Shown one piece after another: positions 1-15,328 of a stretch of DNA of 64,000 nucleotides. A model generated the notes under the pieces. It was not told the origin of the DNA and made no database searches. It was given only the letters and a program-made list of their open reading frames with translations. Within the stretch, counting starts at the first letter, position 1, and every line of letters starts with the position of its first letter. Origin of the DNA: Latrodectus hesperus. Taxonomy: Eukaryota; Arthropoda; Arachnida; Araneae; Theridiidae. The stretch is from positions 46,030,277-46,094,276 of the forward strand of contig CM075862.1 of assembly GCA_037975125.1 (NCBI GenBank), read 5' to 3'. The translations under genes were made by a program, and so were the position numbers.

Positions 1-1207
1 AATCAGCAAGAACGATTTAAATTTTTGAAAATTTCATTAATTAATAGAAATATAAATTAATAATTGGAATATTTGTAAATAATTTCTTTCGAATCGTAAG
101 ACTATTTTTTGTATTACTTTTTGCCCGTTTTTTTAGGCTATATCTCTTTTGATCTCACTTATCATTTATTCAAGTATGAAATTTCATAGTCAAACTGCGA
201 GAATGCATGATTCTTTACTACAGAACAGATTTTTATCTAAATGCGAGGAATAATAAAAATTTGAAGAGAATGCTATGAGATGTATCTAGACGTAGCGCAA
301 AAAGGAAAGGGTGTAAATTGAAGCGAAATGTAGAAAATAGAATGAAAAAAATCTTCTTATGTAAATATCAAAAAAATTATTAGAAAAGGAGACAGAAGTT
401 TTGATGTAACACGTCTATGATCACCATATAAAGCTAATTATAAGCATAAATTGCAAAGATTATGTTTATTACTTAAGATGAAGTTATCAATGAAATAATT
501 TGAAATTCTAAATTCCACTCTCTATAAAATAAATTCATTTAACTTACACAATGAATAGATATATTATTTCTTTAAATAGTTTTACTGTTGCTCTATTGAA
601 TTTAGATCAGAAGATGATGCAGCCAACTTTAGTCACTTATGTATCGTTTGATATTAAAATGTTCCCTTCACAATTCGAACTGTGTTTTGACTGGTATAAT
701 TGTGAATCAAAATAAGAGAGTTAAAAATATAGTTTCAACATATGTTACGATATATACTCACATCACATTACTTACTAATCTTTCGATATTATAATTCCCA
801 TTCAGAGAAAAATATTAAGGGCCCTCCATTCTCCATTCCTAATGTCTTTTTTGCTCCGGTTTTAAAAGTAAATTGTAGTAAATGAAATGAAATTCAAATC
901 AGTAAGATGGCCCGAAACAAACTTAAGACAGACTGTATTTCACTTTAAAAATCTTGATTACAGCGCTTGTAATTAGTTTAAACATCAATCGATTTGCTGA
1001 TTTGCACTCACTGTAAATATGTTTATGCCACTATACACATCGTTCCAACTACATTCTTGATTTCGAGGGATGTCGACCAGATATCACAGCAACTTCAAAT
1101 CTAAACAGTGGCCACCTTACAGGATTAACTTCGGCTTAAAAGTTTTTTTCAACCTATAACAAGTGTAATCTAAAATTAGCTCTCCGGAGCATGTCTGCTT
1201 GGGTCTA
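1..1207. other. AT-rich stretch, no gene seen
   Basis: I read both strands and saw no open frame with recognisable protein character, no RNA gene and no mobile-element end. Stops are frequent in all frames. Confidence 0.6.
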
Positions 1208-1276
1208 AGTCCATGTAGTCTAGCAATGTCAATCAGTTCTACTTGAACTGATTGACTTTGTTAGACTACATGGACT
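1208..1276. repeat. 32-bp inverted repeat (hairpin)
   Basis: Arms at 1208-1239 and 1245-1276 are complementary over 32 bp with only two mismatches and are separated by a 5-base loop (tactt). The outer part of the left arm begins AGTCCATGTAGTCTA. It could be a fold-back element or a microRNA-like hairpin; the very short loop and near-perfect stem fit a recent inverted duplication better. No flanking target duplication was evident. Confidence 0.85.
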
Positions 1277-3899
<2,623 letters not shown>

Positions 3900-3954
3900 C
3901 ATTATACACTATTACTCTATGAACTATAGTGGCACAAAATTTGCATAGAAGACG

Positions 3955-4330
3955 ACCGATTGCGGAGTGGTTAGCGTTCCTAAGTTCAAAGCAGTAGGTC
4001 CCGCGTTCGAATCCTAGTCCGGCATGGATGTTCCTTTTTATCTATGTGTCATCAAGCTGCTGTGTCATCATTAGTTAAAGCATCGTTCTTATTATTCTAA
4101 TGAAGAGAGTTTGAATCCCGACTTAACAGAGGATCGGTAGTGTTCACTGAAGGCGTTTGGGACGCGTTAAATAGGTCGTATCTTCACCAAGTGAAATGAT
4201 ACCCTTGCGAGTAGCATTCAAAGTCTGGAGGTATGATTGGTTCCTGCTTTTAAATTAAGAAGATTCTCAACAGGCTAATTCCACCTGATTGGCAAACCCT
4301 ACTCAGGGCTTGGTGCAGGAAAGTCTGTTG
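3955..4330 (+). mobile_element. tRNA-derived SINE, copy A
   Basis: An A-box-like TTGCGGAGTGG (3960-3970) and a B-box CGTTCGAATCC (4004-4014) have the spacing and order of a tRNA-type RNA polymerase III promoter. The segment from GCGTTCCTAAG through GGATGTTCC closely matches the copy at 23166, so this is a dispersed family and not a single tRNA gene. The body after about 4040 is less certain and the 3' end is not defined by a clear tail. The tRNA acceptor stem is not complete, which argues against a functional tRNA. Confidence 0.7.
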
Positions 4331-4339
4331 GGGCAACAA

Positions 4340-7300
4340 CTTTGATATCAAAATGTTAATTGTAAATGTGCTTACAGAAAACTCTTCTGCGTTAAAGATA
4401 AACGCAAACATCTTTTCAATCCTTGTTATTGGATGGAAGTGGAATCTACTGAGAACGCAGATCCAAACTTATATTCAGGTAAAATCTTTCGTGTTTAGAG
4501 AGAAATTTTCATACCATGAATTTTCTGTCGTTTCATCAGAGTCCTCCCTGAAATTCAATAACAAAAAAATTATCTATAATTAAAAATATTTTTAACGTGC
4601 ATTATTGTAAGGTTTCTTTTTAAATATGTGTGTAGTGCTCGTTGATTTTTCATAGATGCATCGTGTTCACGTGCCACAAATGAATAAAACAAAAACCTGT
4701 CAGCTATTCATTCTGAAGATGCAAAAAATCAAATAATTTGAAGATACATATTTGTGTATGAAAATTGACCTGTATTTATTATGTAAATTAAATCTTTGAG
4801 CACATCCCTTCAGAAAAGCAGTTTCTGGATTCAAACTTTTCTGATGTATGGATGCTTATAATTGTTGGAAATATATTTTGAAAAGGTTATTAAAGGAAAC
4901 ATATTTTGAGTAGGTAATTAACAATTATGCAGGAAAAACGTTTTTCAGAAAAACATTTATCATGTCTCAAAAATACTTATTACTATAGTATTAAATGGTT
5001 TTTACGCATAAATCAAAATGCTGAGCAGAAACAACACGTTAGCATTGCTGACACATTTAGCTTTTCGAGTTATAATAAACATTTATCAGTTTCACAACGA
5101 AAGATCTTACCATCAAATTATTATTCTACAAATGTCTATCTTAAATTTTTGACTAATAATTTACACAGCCTTTGTAGAGCTAGTTTCTTAAAGGCAGACA
5201 GCAAACGCGAGCGAATTCCCTGGACGCTAGCGAAGGAGTGACGTCAGAAAACGTCACAAAATAGGCGTTACGAGTGACATTTCAAGTATTCAAGAAACTT
5301 AGAAATATCTATAAAGCATATTATTTACTTTTTTTTTCTCCCTTGGAATTAATGTTTGCGAATAACTTTAACAATTTTTTTATCATGAAAATTAATTAAT
5401 GATACATTTTTACATAGATCATTAAAATAATTTTTGAATGTTAAATATTACTTTTTTATAAAATTATTTATTAAAAATTAAAAAGATCATTTATTAATTA
5501 GCTTATTTATTAATAATGAAAGAAATAAAACAGTATTGTTTATTTTATCAAAAACTTGACTTTTTATATGAAATTTAAAAAAGATTATTAATTTTATGAA
5601 ATTATTTGGATTGAAGATAAATATGGGATTCAAAAGATAAAAATAATTTTGACAAACAAAAATATACTCTACTGAAGGAAATTCCAAAACATTCGAGACA
5701 TATGTGACTGGTTATAATTTGAATTTATACTGAATATGGAATTTTTTATGAAAATAGTATAAACTGAAATTCAAAATATTATTTTTTTTTATTTAAATAC
5801 ACATTTAAAGTAATTTAGTTAAAATGTCCAGAAGAATATATTCTACATTTAAATATACTTTATATAAAGTTATTCAAAAGATTGATTCTTGTGTTTCATA
5901 TAAGTATGCATGTAAAAAAATAATAATTTTGTAACACATTGTATGTTGCTGAAGTTGTTTAAGTGTTATAGTTTTTTAATAAAATAATTTCAATCTTAAA
6001 TTTTACAATTAAAAAAATTCATTTTGTAATTAATTTAAGTAATATTTATTTACAATTCATGTTTATATTGCTCAGTCATTTGTATTATAATTAATCATAG
6101 AACACAGATGCATAAAATATTCGACAGCAAAATAATAACATAATTTTAACTATTTAAACAATAGATAAAATAGCAAGAGATAGGTCTTTTTAAAAAATTT
6201 CCTGTTGGTAATTGTAACTTTACAACAAGAATTTTATTAGCAGCACTTGGATAAGTTTCTATACTTTTCGCAATTATCCAATTGACAATTCAAAACAATG
6301 TTCTTTTACTAATACAATAGTGTTTGGTTCAGCATTAATTTTAATCCATTTGCCATTTGTTGTGTGCTTGCAAATTGTTGAAATAAAAATTTTCCAGAAT
6401 TTCCATACACCTTACACAATTTTAACGATTCTCATACATGATCAATTTTTATGATTATATTTTCTTTCAATTAAATGAAAGTAAGCAAATATTTTACAAA
6501 TATACCATACCAAGCAGGTATTAACATTTGTACTATAAATCTAAATCAATTACAAATTGTGATGTAATCGATATAAAAAAATTGTATAACTTACAATTTT
6601 TTAAACTGTATCTGACAACAGTTGGTGCATAGTTCGTACTCATTACTCTATTATTTTTTGAGTAATATGTATTTCAGGTATTACATTTTGCTTAGTGCTA
6701 CCATCTATCGAATTAAAATGTAACGATTAAGTTTTTATATATTTCATAAATATACTGAATAAAAGTTAAATACTAAATTAATTAATAATTAATTTAAAAT
6801 AAATAATCAAATATACATAATTCCATAAAATTAATTAGTATAATTAACGTTAATTTAAATTATTATTATTTATACTTATGCATTCTCTTAAATATTAATA
6901 AAATGAATCAAAAAGATAGTCTATTCTTTATTCTTAATTCTTTTTTCTATAATTCTATAATTCTTTTTATTTATGCTGCATTTCATTAATTGCAATTTTA
7001 TATTTTTTCTTTTAATGCTTTACTTTCTAGTATGAAGCAAAGAAATACTAGTTATTTCCTCTACAAATAGTTTTTCTGTGAAAAGTTTCGAATTTATATA
7101 TTTTCATAAACATTTTTCATTCAATATAAAAATTTATAATTTTTGTTATTTATATTTGTTTCTAGAATTTACATTTGTAACTGTTTTCAGTAAATTTTCA
7201 AATTACTGAATAGTAACTTTCAAAGATTTCCATTGTTAATTAAAATATAAAGTTAGACAAGATAATAATAAAATTTCTATTTTTCAGCCTAGTCTGCATC

Positions 7301-8228
7301 ATTTATTTGTTTGCATTTAGTAAACTTCTCCAATTATATAAATAAAACTTTACAATTAAATGTTAAATAGTTTGCGAAGAATCGCGTAATGTGGTAGGTT
7401 TAATCTATTTCAAAAATGTTTTTTAAAGTTTGCTTAGGAAAGTACAGCAATTAATTTTAAGAAATCAACTTTTTAAATTTCGTATTTTTTTCTATAATTA
7501 AACATTTACAAAACAATCATAGTAATATTTGTTGATATTATAATAAATAGTAATTTTTCTTATAAAGAAGTTTATTTGTTTATATTTTTATGCAATGAAT
7601 AAATAAAGCTTTTTTAATTTTTTTAAATAAAAATTTTATTAATTGACATATCTTGTTTTAGTTTGAAAAATATTATACAATTTATGGACAAATAAATTAG
7701 CATGGAAATTAAAACTGTTTTAGTAATGTTTAGATGAATATGATCACTCTATTTTAGATTAACATTTACTGTTGCATAAAAATTCATTAAATGTAAAAAA
7801 TTTTAAAACTTTTTATCAAAAATTTACATTTTATGATATTTAAACGTAAGTATTGAGTAATGTAATGTACAAATTGGTGGAACAAAATACATATATTTTA
7901 TTTATGTGAAGCCCATGATATAATAAATACACATGATGGTAACACATGAATGTGTAAATAAAGATAAAAAGTAAAAACACTGATTTAATTTAAGCATTTA
8001 TTTTTCTTTTCGAAATTCTAAACTAAAATTAATACTTTTCTTATTTTTATATCACTTTTTATGGTTTGATTTGATTTTACAGGAGCAAGATCCTCAGATG
8101 AGTTAAACTACGCCAAAAACAAAATAATGTTTGATAAATTTAAGTGCTTGAGTTAATCATTGGACAAGAACTAATTGTGAATGTTGAGATAAATGACTCA
8201 GAAGAATAAAGACCCTAAAAGATAAATG
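4340..8228. other. Long AT-rich stretch, no gene seen
   Basis: Nearly 4 kb with no recognisable protein. A 104-codon open frame at 4927-5241 has no recognisable motif and poor coding character. One locally GC-richer patch (about 5190-5280) holds a perfect TGACGTCA palindrome at 5239-5246 (CRE-like) and a nearby second ACGTCA half-site; no transcript start is apparent. Confidence 0.5.
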
Positions 8229-9340
8229 TTAAAAGAAAATGCTAATGTTTTCTGAGAACCATGACAGTTTCAAGAAATTAATGCCATCCAGAGCAAGGTT
8301 CATTTTATTGTTTCTTGTGCTACATTTTGAAACGGTCTGTGGTATAGAGGAGGAATCCATTTCCACATCTGTTTCATAAGAAAGCATAACAAATGTTATT
8401 TTAATACTTTTTCTCAAGATTTTATTATATATTTTTTTTTTAAGTTTTGTATAATCAACCTAAGATTTACTGATAATTGAAGTAGATTTCTTTGTGCCTT
8501 TAAAAATTGGTGGTAAAGTGGATTTAGATGACAAATTTGAAAGTAGAGCAGATATTGGTAAATTGCTCTTCTTTTCTGGATTGTTGTTTATTTTTGCATC
8601 TGTTTGTAAAGTAGAAGAATAGGTAATACCAACTTTTGGTGTTCTGTGTCTAACTATTTGTCTTACTTCTGAGGAAGAAATATTCTGTTTTACCTTGGTT
8701 GCAATTACTTCTTTTCTTAACATCCATATAAGACAACAAGATTTAGAATATGCAGCATGTGAACCAGAATAGTTTCTAAACTTGAAAATTTCTGATGTCC
8801 AAGAATTAGTATCATGACCAGATGGTGCGCATTTTCCACATATAGTATCACTATTCCCACAGCCTGTTATGAATAACCACATCTCTGACATTTGAAACAT
8901 TTGAGAGGGTTTGGAATGTATGGATGAAGTTTGCATCTTACAGAACCCTTTTTTTATATATATTTTCGTAATACAGATGTTTGAAAAGCTTACACAACAT
9001 GTTGGGTGGGGATAAGTTTACCATCACATCAAATATTTATGCGACGTGCAGCAAATACTTCTTGATCACGTAGTTCATCCGAAAATTCGTTTTCTGTTAC
9101 ATACGTGAAGTCCTGGTTTGAAAGAACGCCGCGTGACTCAATAAGGGTTTTATCAAACGATGATTCAACAGGAAGTGAGCGCCATTTTTTTAATTATTTA
9201 TTATCAAGGCTTGTTTTGTGTCAACTTCTAAGAGAAGATTTCCAGATCGTAATTTTTTTAACATTCTGTAATTTACCCACTGAAGATGAGAGAAGCTTTT
9301 GTATTAGAAATGGCGATATCTTGTAAAACGTTTCTGGCGT
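8229..9340 (-). pseudogene. Decayed LINE ORF1 (gag-like, zinc-knuckle)
   Basis: Read on the minus strand across frames, this resembles the nucleic-acid-binding ORF1 protein of Jockey-type non-LTR retrotransposons. N-terminal pieces include SPFLIQKLLSSSVGKLQNVK, then SRGVLSNQDF and EVFAARRI, then LIPTQHVV. The CCHC knuckle region (about 8750-8930) is shifted between frames, and a following stretch reads RKEVIATKVKQNISSSEVRQIV, split here as RKEVIATKVK and QNISSSEVRQIV. Frameshifts and stops occur throughout. No RT region follows within the next kilobase, so this is an ORF1-only relic. Family assignment is from remembered motif similarity; clade is uncertain. Confidence 0.7.
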
Positions 9341-10300
9341 TTTTATCAACATATAAAGAGTAGATTGATTTTCAGTGAATAAGGATTTAAAATCTATTTA
9401 CCTTAAAATTTGTTTCCTATAAAACGTTCTTATAAGAAGTTAAAATAAAAAAAAGTCATGTGTTCTCCATTGTGTCTTCATTTTAGTGTGGGTGAGTAAA
9501 ATATTCTTTTTCTCTTCACAGGATTTCATAAAGCCGAAGCGATCTGTTACCGGGTACGCTATTGTGTCAACACGGCTTCCCTTATGTTCCAGAAAACATT
9601 TTTTTTTACAAATTAAATATTTTACTTGTTAATTGTTAGAATATTTTCTGGTTAAATGCTTTAAGATTTTATTCTTGATTTCGTTCTGATATATATTTGT
9701 GTACATGAAAATGTTATACTTTGACTTTAAATGAGAGTTAGGCCTTGTCATTTTTTAAAGTAAAGTAGAATATTAAAGCTTCCTCGCGTAACAAAGTTTT
9801 GGTCTCCAAGACCAGAATAAACTGCGAAAGTACATTATTTATGTATAATATAAAAATAAATTCAAAATTTATTCAAATTTTCATCTGAATTTTTGATAAG
9901 TAAAAATTTTTAATGTCAAAAATTTTTTGTTTAGTTAAAAATTGTTTCTGTTTATAAAATTTTTTTTAAATAATTTATGGCTATGAATTAGAAAGAATCG
10001 CTATTTATCAAATCCTGCTTTTCTAAAGAATATAAGATCTTTGTATTGCTTATTATGAGTGTTACATTATTAGGGTTTGATTAATGGGTATTTACAATTT
10101 AAATATACATGGTTTTGTAATTATATTTGGGCAATTTGATATTATTTTGTTTTTATAATGATGTTTGGTACAATTAATACGTAAGGTATTTTCTATTGAA
10201 TAAATTTAAATCTTATAGTTAAGGTTAAGTGTTATTTTTAAGTAATCTTCAAATTATAATAAAATATGTCTAAATCATATTATGCAGATGTTTCAGTATA
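9341..10300. other. No gene seen
   Basis: AT-rich, stop-dense sequence. A short exon-like window after a pyrimidine-rich CAG at about 9532 is too small to support. Nothing else is recognisable. Confidence 0.45.
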
Positions 10301-10308
10301 GATAGAAA

Positions 10309-10390
10309 ATGTATTAATATTATTGTGCCAAGTTTTTGTGGTGATCCTGACAGTACAGAATATTTCATATCTCAAATTAATGATTTGGAG
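10309..10390 (+). pseudogene. LTR-retrotransposon gag remnant, 5' part
   Basis: The frame reads IIVPSFCGDPDSTEYF and then ISQINDLE, the pattern of retrotransposon gag proteins at the start of the capsid-like region. It is cut at codon DLE by a hAT insertion whose 8-bp target duplication lies at 10383-10390. The coding sense resumes at 13083 on the far side. I see no LTR or pol for this older element here; the family is probably Gypsy-like but could be another LTR group. Confidence 0.6.
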
Positions 10391-13074
10391 TAGTGTTTCC
10401 CAACGTGGGGCTCATGCTCCACAGGGGGCAATTTGATTCTTAAGGGGGTTAATTAGAAAATGGGTTTAACACGATATTAACCCTTTTTCTCCGGGCTATT
10501 TAAATGCAATGCTAGATTTCGGAGTCAAAATTGAAATAAAAAATCATAATTTCAGCCAATAAATATTATAAACTCATTTGAGGAGACAAAAATGTGAATT
10601 GACTTTTTCTCGTCATCAAGTTATCCACGGCAGACTCCGCGTGGACCCCCGGATGCTTTAAAAGTTCGCTAAACAAAGCAGTTGTTCGCATCTGATTGGC
10701 ACGTCGCAACTTCTGTAGTGTATTCAGTTGGTGTTAATTTGAAATAGGCGTCAGTAAAAACTATTATAAAAGTCTCAGTGATGTACATTGTATAGATATA
10801 ATTGGTAAGTATTTGATTTGATTATTTATTTTAATTTTAAAAGCATAATTTTCCTACATAATTTATCAAATTGAAAAAATGTATTATTTTGCATTGGCGG
10901 TGTGGTATAATTGTGTTATATACATTTAAATATATATGATCTTATTAGTATACGTTTATTCTATGTCACATTAAAGTAATATTAAAACATACTTCAATTT
11001 AAGATTTTAATTGATCTTATGTTTATTTCCTTCAGCTCATAGTAAAATCAGTGGTGCAAGCAAGAAAAAAATTCGTTAATGTTCGAAGGAATGTTTAAAA
11101 TCTGGGTCCATACCTGCTGTCCACGATGAGCGGTTTCTTTTTTGTTTTTTATGCCAGCAATGCTTGACCAACGAATCAATGAAACGAGGTCGTGTTGAGG
11201 CGTATTTGAATACGAAACATTGAATTACTTTCAAACTTTAAAGAAAAATTTTGAAAAGAGGACAGCAGGAAAGTCATTATTTACTGCTCACACTTTAGCT
11301 CATAATCTTATTCTTGAGGCAAGCTATCGAATTTCCTTAGTCATCGATAAATCTATAAAAAATCCAACTATAAGAGAGAATTTAATAAAACTGTCAATAT
11401 CAGCATTTCTTAAAACGGGTCTTGAAAAAGATGATAAAGATGTAAAATCTATGCCACTTAATAACAATATTGTTGGCAGAAGAATACACGAAGTGAGTGA
11501 AAATATTGAAAAAAAAACAACATTTTGAAAAGCTGAAAGCTAGAAAATTCTCAGAGCAAATAGATGAATCAATTTTGATTGAGAGTGAGGCAGTATTGAT
11601 AACTTACGTAAGATATATTGATAAACGATATTTTCCTGAAGAAATGTTGTTTTGTAAAAGATTAGGAAGCAACACTACCTACAAAGATATATGTAAATAA
11701 ATGAATAACTACTTAGAAGTCAGTAATATACCACTGAAAATATAACATCTTGGGCTATAGATGGTGCTCCTAATATAATAGGCAAGAAAATAGACTGCTT
11801 AAAGTTGATGAAACATGAGAATCCAGAAATAATTCTTGTGCATTGTGTTATTCGTAAGGAAAACTTGGTAGCTAAAAACATCTCACCTGTTCTAAATGAA
11901 GTACTACATTCAGTGATAAAGTGTATCAATGCTATTCAAGCTAATGACAAATGGGATTTTCTCTTCAAACTATTTTCTAAAGAACAAAATACCAATCATG
12001 TGAGACTTTTACTTCACACTGAAGTAAGATGGCTCTCTAAGGGGAACTGCTTGAAAAGATTTATGGAACTGTTTCATACTCTTAGTGATTTCTTAACAAA
12101 CAAACCTGAGATAAAATATCTGTTAACAATAGATGGTAAAGCATTTGCTAGTTCTGTAGCCGATATCTTTGAAAAACTAAATATATTGTAAAACTAAATA
12201 ATACTTCAAGGAACAAATAAAACTCTTGTTGATGCAAAAGCGAGGATATTTAGCTTCATTATCCGTATTGAGTTATGTCAGAAATAATTAAGAACAAAAA
12301 CTTTGAACAGTTTCATTGGCTCCAAAATTGTGAAATAAATCGTACTGCTTTACTTGTTATTGTCGATCATCCAAAAATTTTATAATCAGCTGATTTAAAA
12401 GAAAGATTTTCTGATTTAAAACAAATTGATTTTAAAACATGGATGATGCAGCCAATGTTTGTGGATTTATCTGATATATCATATATACAGTATCAAGAAA
12501 AACTCTCGGAAATGCAAAATGTTGAGTTATTTAAAACTTTTTTTAATATAAAGGGAGCTATGGTATGGTTTTCTGAGGAAACGGAAACCAAATACTCACA
12601 TTCAACCAAATGTGTGAGAAAACTATTGTTACTCTTTCCATCTTCATATTTAGCTGAATGTGGATTTGGTGATATGAATGATTTACTGGTAAAAAATATC
12701 GTCTGGATATAACTCAACGGGGAGACTTGAGACTGAAATTAACCAAATTGGAATCTAACATGGAATCTCTGTGCAGCAAGCATCAAGCATAAGGATGTCA
12801 CTAAAATAAAATATTAAATTGTTACAGAAAAATTTTATTAAAATTATTTGGAATTTGAATTTTAGTTTTTCATTTTTATATGTTTTGAAATTTTACTTAC
12901 TGTGTTTCGTTAAAGATTTCCTAGTGATTTCTTCCCAAAACCTATCATTTAAGTTCTTTAAGTGAGCACTTAAATTTTTTTAATATTAAAAAATTATATA
13001 TATGTAACATAAAGGTGTATAACAATTTTAGAAAGGCTTAGATGGGGCAGGCACAAAAAGGTTGGCAAACACTG
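10391..13074 (+). mobile_element. hAT DNA transposon (degenerate, complete ends)
   Basis: The left end TAGTGTTTCCCAAC and the right end, read inverted, CAGTGTTTGCCAAC form the short terminal inverted repeats expected of hAT elements. Directly flanking are 8-bp target duplications ATTTGGAG (10383-10390) and ATTTAGAG (13075-13082), identical at 7 of 8 positions. The 2.68-kb interior carries a broken transposase of the ZBED5/SCAND3-like type. Insertion was into a gag remnant, so the order of events can be read. Confidence 0.88.
11060..12791 (+). pseudogene. hAT transposase (ZBED5/FAM200-like), broken
   Basis: Successive frames give a BED-finger-like region with CFLCQQC, then YFQTLKKNFEKRTAGKSL, a segment with FPEEMLF, then AIDGAPNIIGKK (carrying the DGA of the catalytic core), then VHCVIRKENLVAKNI, LLLHTEVRWLSKG and a C-terminal dimerisation part with LLLFPSSYLAECGF and LDITQRGDLRLKL. 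This order is that of domesticated-type hAT transposases. At least four frameshifts or stops break it, one in a poly-A run near 11510. The CxxH motif reads CVIR, so the histidine is lost. Not functional. Confidence 0.82.
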
Positions 13075-13082
13075 ATTTAGAG

Positions 13083-13430
13083 GATCTTAATCAATGTGAT
13101 TCGAAAACTACCCTTCTATTTATATAATCTAAACTTGAAAATGCAGCACTTAAGTGGTACGCAATCACACCTACTTATTTAAATATCATCACATATGTAG
13201 AATCATGTGATAAGAAATCATTTTTTAAACAGAAAGTACAGCTTTCTAAAATTCACTGGCATTTCAAACAATATTGTTTACGCTAAATAAAAATATAAAA
13301 CCCTTATCTCATTGTACTGAGATTAGGGCCCATAAGATTTACACATCAGTGGCATATCAAGTTGCTCCTTTAACAAATAAAAATTACAATTTTGGCGGAT
13401 ATGCTTCTTCCATTTAGAAGAAAGCTTACA
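13083..13430 (+). pseudogene. LTR-retrotransposon gag remnant, 3' part
   Basis: Immediately after the hAT target duplication the frame reads DLNQCDSKTTLLF and, after one in-frame stop, SKLENAALKWYAITPTYLNI, the capsid motif in which a conserved LxGxAxxW-like segment precedes a tryptophan. It continues the reading frame interrupted at 10390. Decay increases downstream and the reading is lost by about 13430. Confidence 0.6.
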
Positions 13431-13801
13431 TGTGAGTATAGACTTTTATAAGTTGAGAGAGATTTTATATATAAAACAGATGACATCATAAATTGAAAGT
13501 GCCATACGACATTATGTATTGACGTTTTGTTCAAATATTAATTGATGACAAATATTTGTTTTCAAATATTTGTTGTCCAAGGAGAACAAAATTGTTTTAA
13601 TAAATATTAAGATTTAGTTTGCTTGATTTTATTGCGATGTCTTTTTATTTCATCAGTTCGTCAGTAATAAAACTAAAACGATAGATATTAAATTATTTCA
13701 AAAGTGTTTTAATTACCATTATTTTCTTAAATATTTATTGGTGCATCTCATTGGTGTGATATAAGAAATGACTGGGAAACTTTGAATGTAATTTAAATAT
13801 A
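13431..13801. other. No gene seen
   Basis: AT-rich spacer between the gag remnant and the Tc1 element; nothing recognisable. The TA at 13800-13801 is the target dinucleotide of the next element. Confidence 0.5.
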
Positions 13802-15326
13802 CACTGCTCAAAACAATTAAAGGATATTGTGGTTTTAGGAGGATCTTGTGGCTGGGAAACTTTTTAGCTGATTGATACGTGGTCGAGAGACGTAGTAGGT
13901 TATATGAGAATAAATTACACATGTTTGGCAGAAAAAAATGCATTTTTTGCGCATTTGTTGACAAAAGGAAAAAAACGCCATTTGAGCATATGAGAAAAAA
14001 AGAATAAGAAAAGGTGTTGTCTTCAAAGGAAGTCATTTTCAGTAGGGGTATGGTTTCCACGGACGGCCAGTAACGTTGAACACCTTGGAGGCATGGAGTT
14101 AATCAGGCTATTAATCACGAGTCGGGGCTTTCTGTCTCACTCTTCCAGAAGAGCTCTTTCCTGTTCTTGGAGAGTTTGTGGGGGTGGTTGGTAGCCAGCA
14201 ACTCGTCTTCCTAGAGCGTCCCAAACGTGCTCTATTGGATTCATGTCTGGAGAACACGCTGGCCATTCCATTCGTACGATCCCTTCCTTGAAAAGGAAAT
14301 CCTCTACCAGGATGACACGATGTGGCCTGCAGTTATCGTCCATTAAAATGAAGTCATCTCCGATTGCTGCAGCTTAAGGGACTACAACAGGCCTGAGGAT
14401 CTCATGTCTATATCGGCGACCAGTCAGAGGTCCATCTCGAATGATATAAGGGTCTGTGCGCCCGTCAATGGATATGCCACCATGCACCAACACTCCTGTA
14501 CCGCCAAATCTGACACTTTCGTGCACGAATGCTGGATTATTCATGCGGCCACGGTCCCACAGATGAAAATACGCCTATTATCAGGATGAACAGAAAAACG
14601 GGACTCGTCAGAAAAAACATTGATCCATTTATTTCTCCTCCAATTCACATGCTCTGTTGCCCACTCCCTGCGGTCGCGATGATGCCTTTATGTTAGTTTA
14701 ACACATACCATCGGTCGGCGAGCATACAGACCTACACCATGGAGCCGGTTTCGGACAATCTGAGTTGAAACCGTGGTGTCTGTATCCAAGCGAAGGTGTT
14801 GTTGGAAAGGAGTAGCGTTCATATTTTGGTGTCTCCGAGCCGTTAACGCTAAATAACGATCTTCATTGGGCGTTGTTGCCAATCTACGGCCTTGCCCTGG
14901 TCTTCGGCTTCCACTTCCAGTCTCCAATAAACGGTTCCAGATCCTGGACATCACACTTTGTAACACTCCAATGGCTTGCGCTACTCCTACTTGAGTTTGG
15001 CCCCCTTCTAACCTACCAACAACTCTCCAAACTTCTGAATCGGTTAAATGACTTCGCTGAGACATCGTACTCATCGAAACAAAGCAGTCATTGAATACCG
15101 ATCATCCTTGTATTCATTGTCTTTTATTCAATTGAAAGTCAAATTTAATTCACTGCCGCTGAAGTGACGTTTTTGACGTCGAATTCAAAATTAGCATACT
15201 CCCCAGTTTGAAAATCCGAAAAATTTTCATTTGTGATTCCCTTTTTCCATTTTCAGCAAAAAAAATTTCGCTTATATCTTTATTTTATGTAAAACTTACA
15301 ATATCCTTTAATTGTTTTTAGCAGTG
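13802..15326 (-). mobile_element. Tc1-like transposon, complete but inactive
   Basis: The left end CACTGCTCAAAACAATTAAA and the inverted right end differ at one base (C versus A at position 8) and match for about 29 bp. TA dinucleotides flank both ends (13800-13801, 15327-15328), as expected of Tc1/mariner insertion. Length is 1525 bp, normal for a full Tc1 element. The transposase is on the minus strand. Confidence 0.93.
14137..15074 (-). pseudogene. Tc1-type DD34E transposase, broken
   Basis: The start at 15074 begins MSTMSQRSHLTDSEV, followed by a paired helix-turn-helix region and a basic hook with GSGSRRPGQGRR. After an in-frame stop at about 14688 the catalytic core follows: VFSDESRFSV (first Asp), LMDDNCRPHRV (second Asp) and PDMNPIEHVWD (Glu). 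Between second Asp and Glu there are 34 residues, giving DD34E. Lesions are the stop near 14688, a frameshift near 14570 and a stop at about 14374 in VVVP*AAAIGDD. The protein would cut and paste the element by its terminal repeats; this copy cannot. Confidence 0.9.
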
Positions 15327-15328
15327 TA

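Noticed and set aside
4004..4014. tRNA gene at the B-box GTTCGAATCC sites
   Set aside because: Acceptor and anticodon stems are not complete and the same sequence recurs at 23218; a SINE explains it better.
4927..5241. 104-codon open frame on the plus strand
   Set aside because: No motif, low-complexity composition typical of AT-rich DNA, and no splice or promoter context.
9532..9575. Exon-like segment between a CTCTTCACAG acceptor and a GGGTACGC donor
   Set aside because: Only about 36 bases, no protein match and no neighbouring exon with matching phase.
14873..15094. 73-codon plus-strand open frame
   Set aside because: Antisense of the Tc1 transposase helix-turn-helix region.
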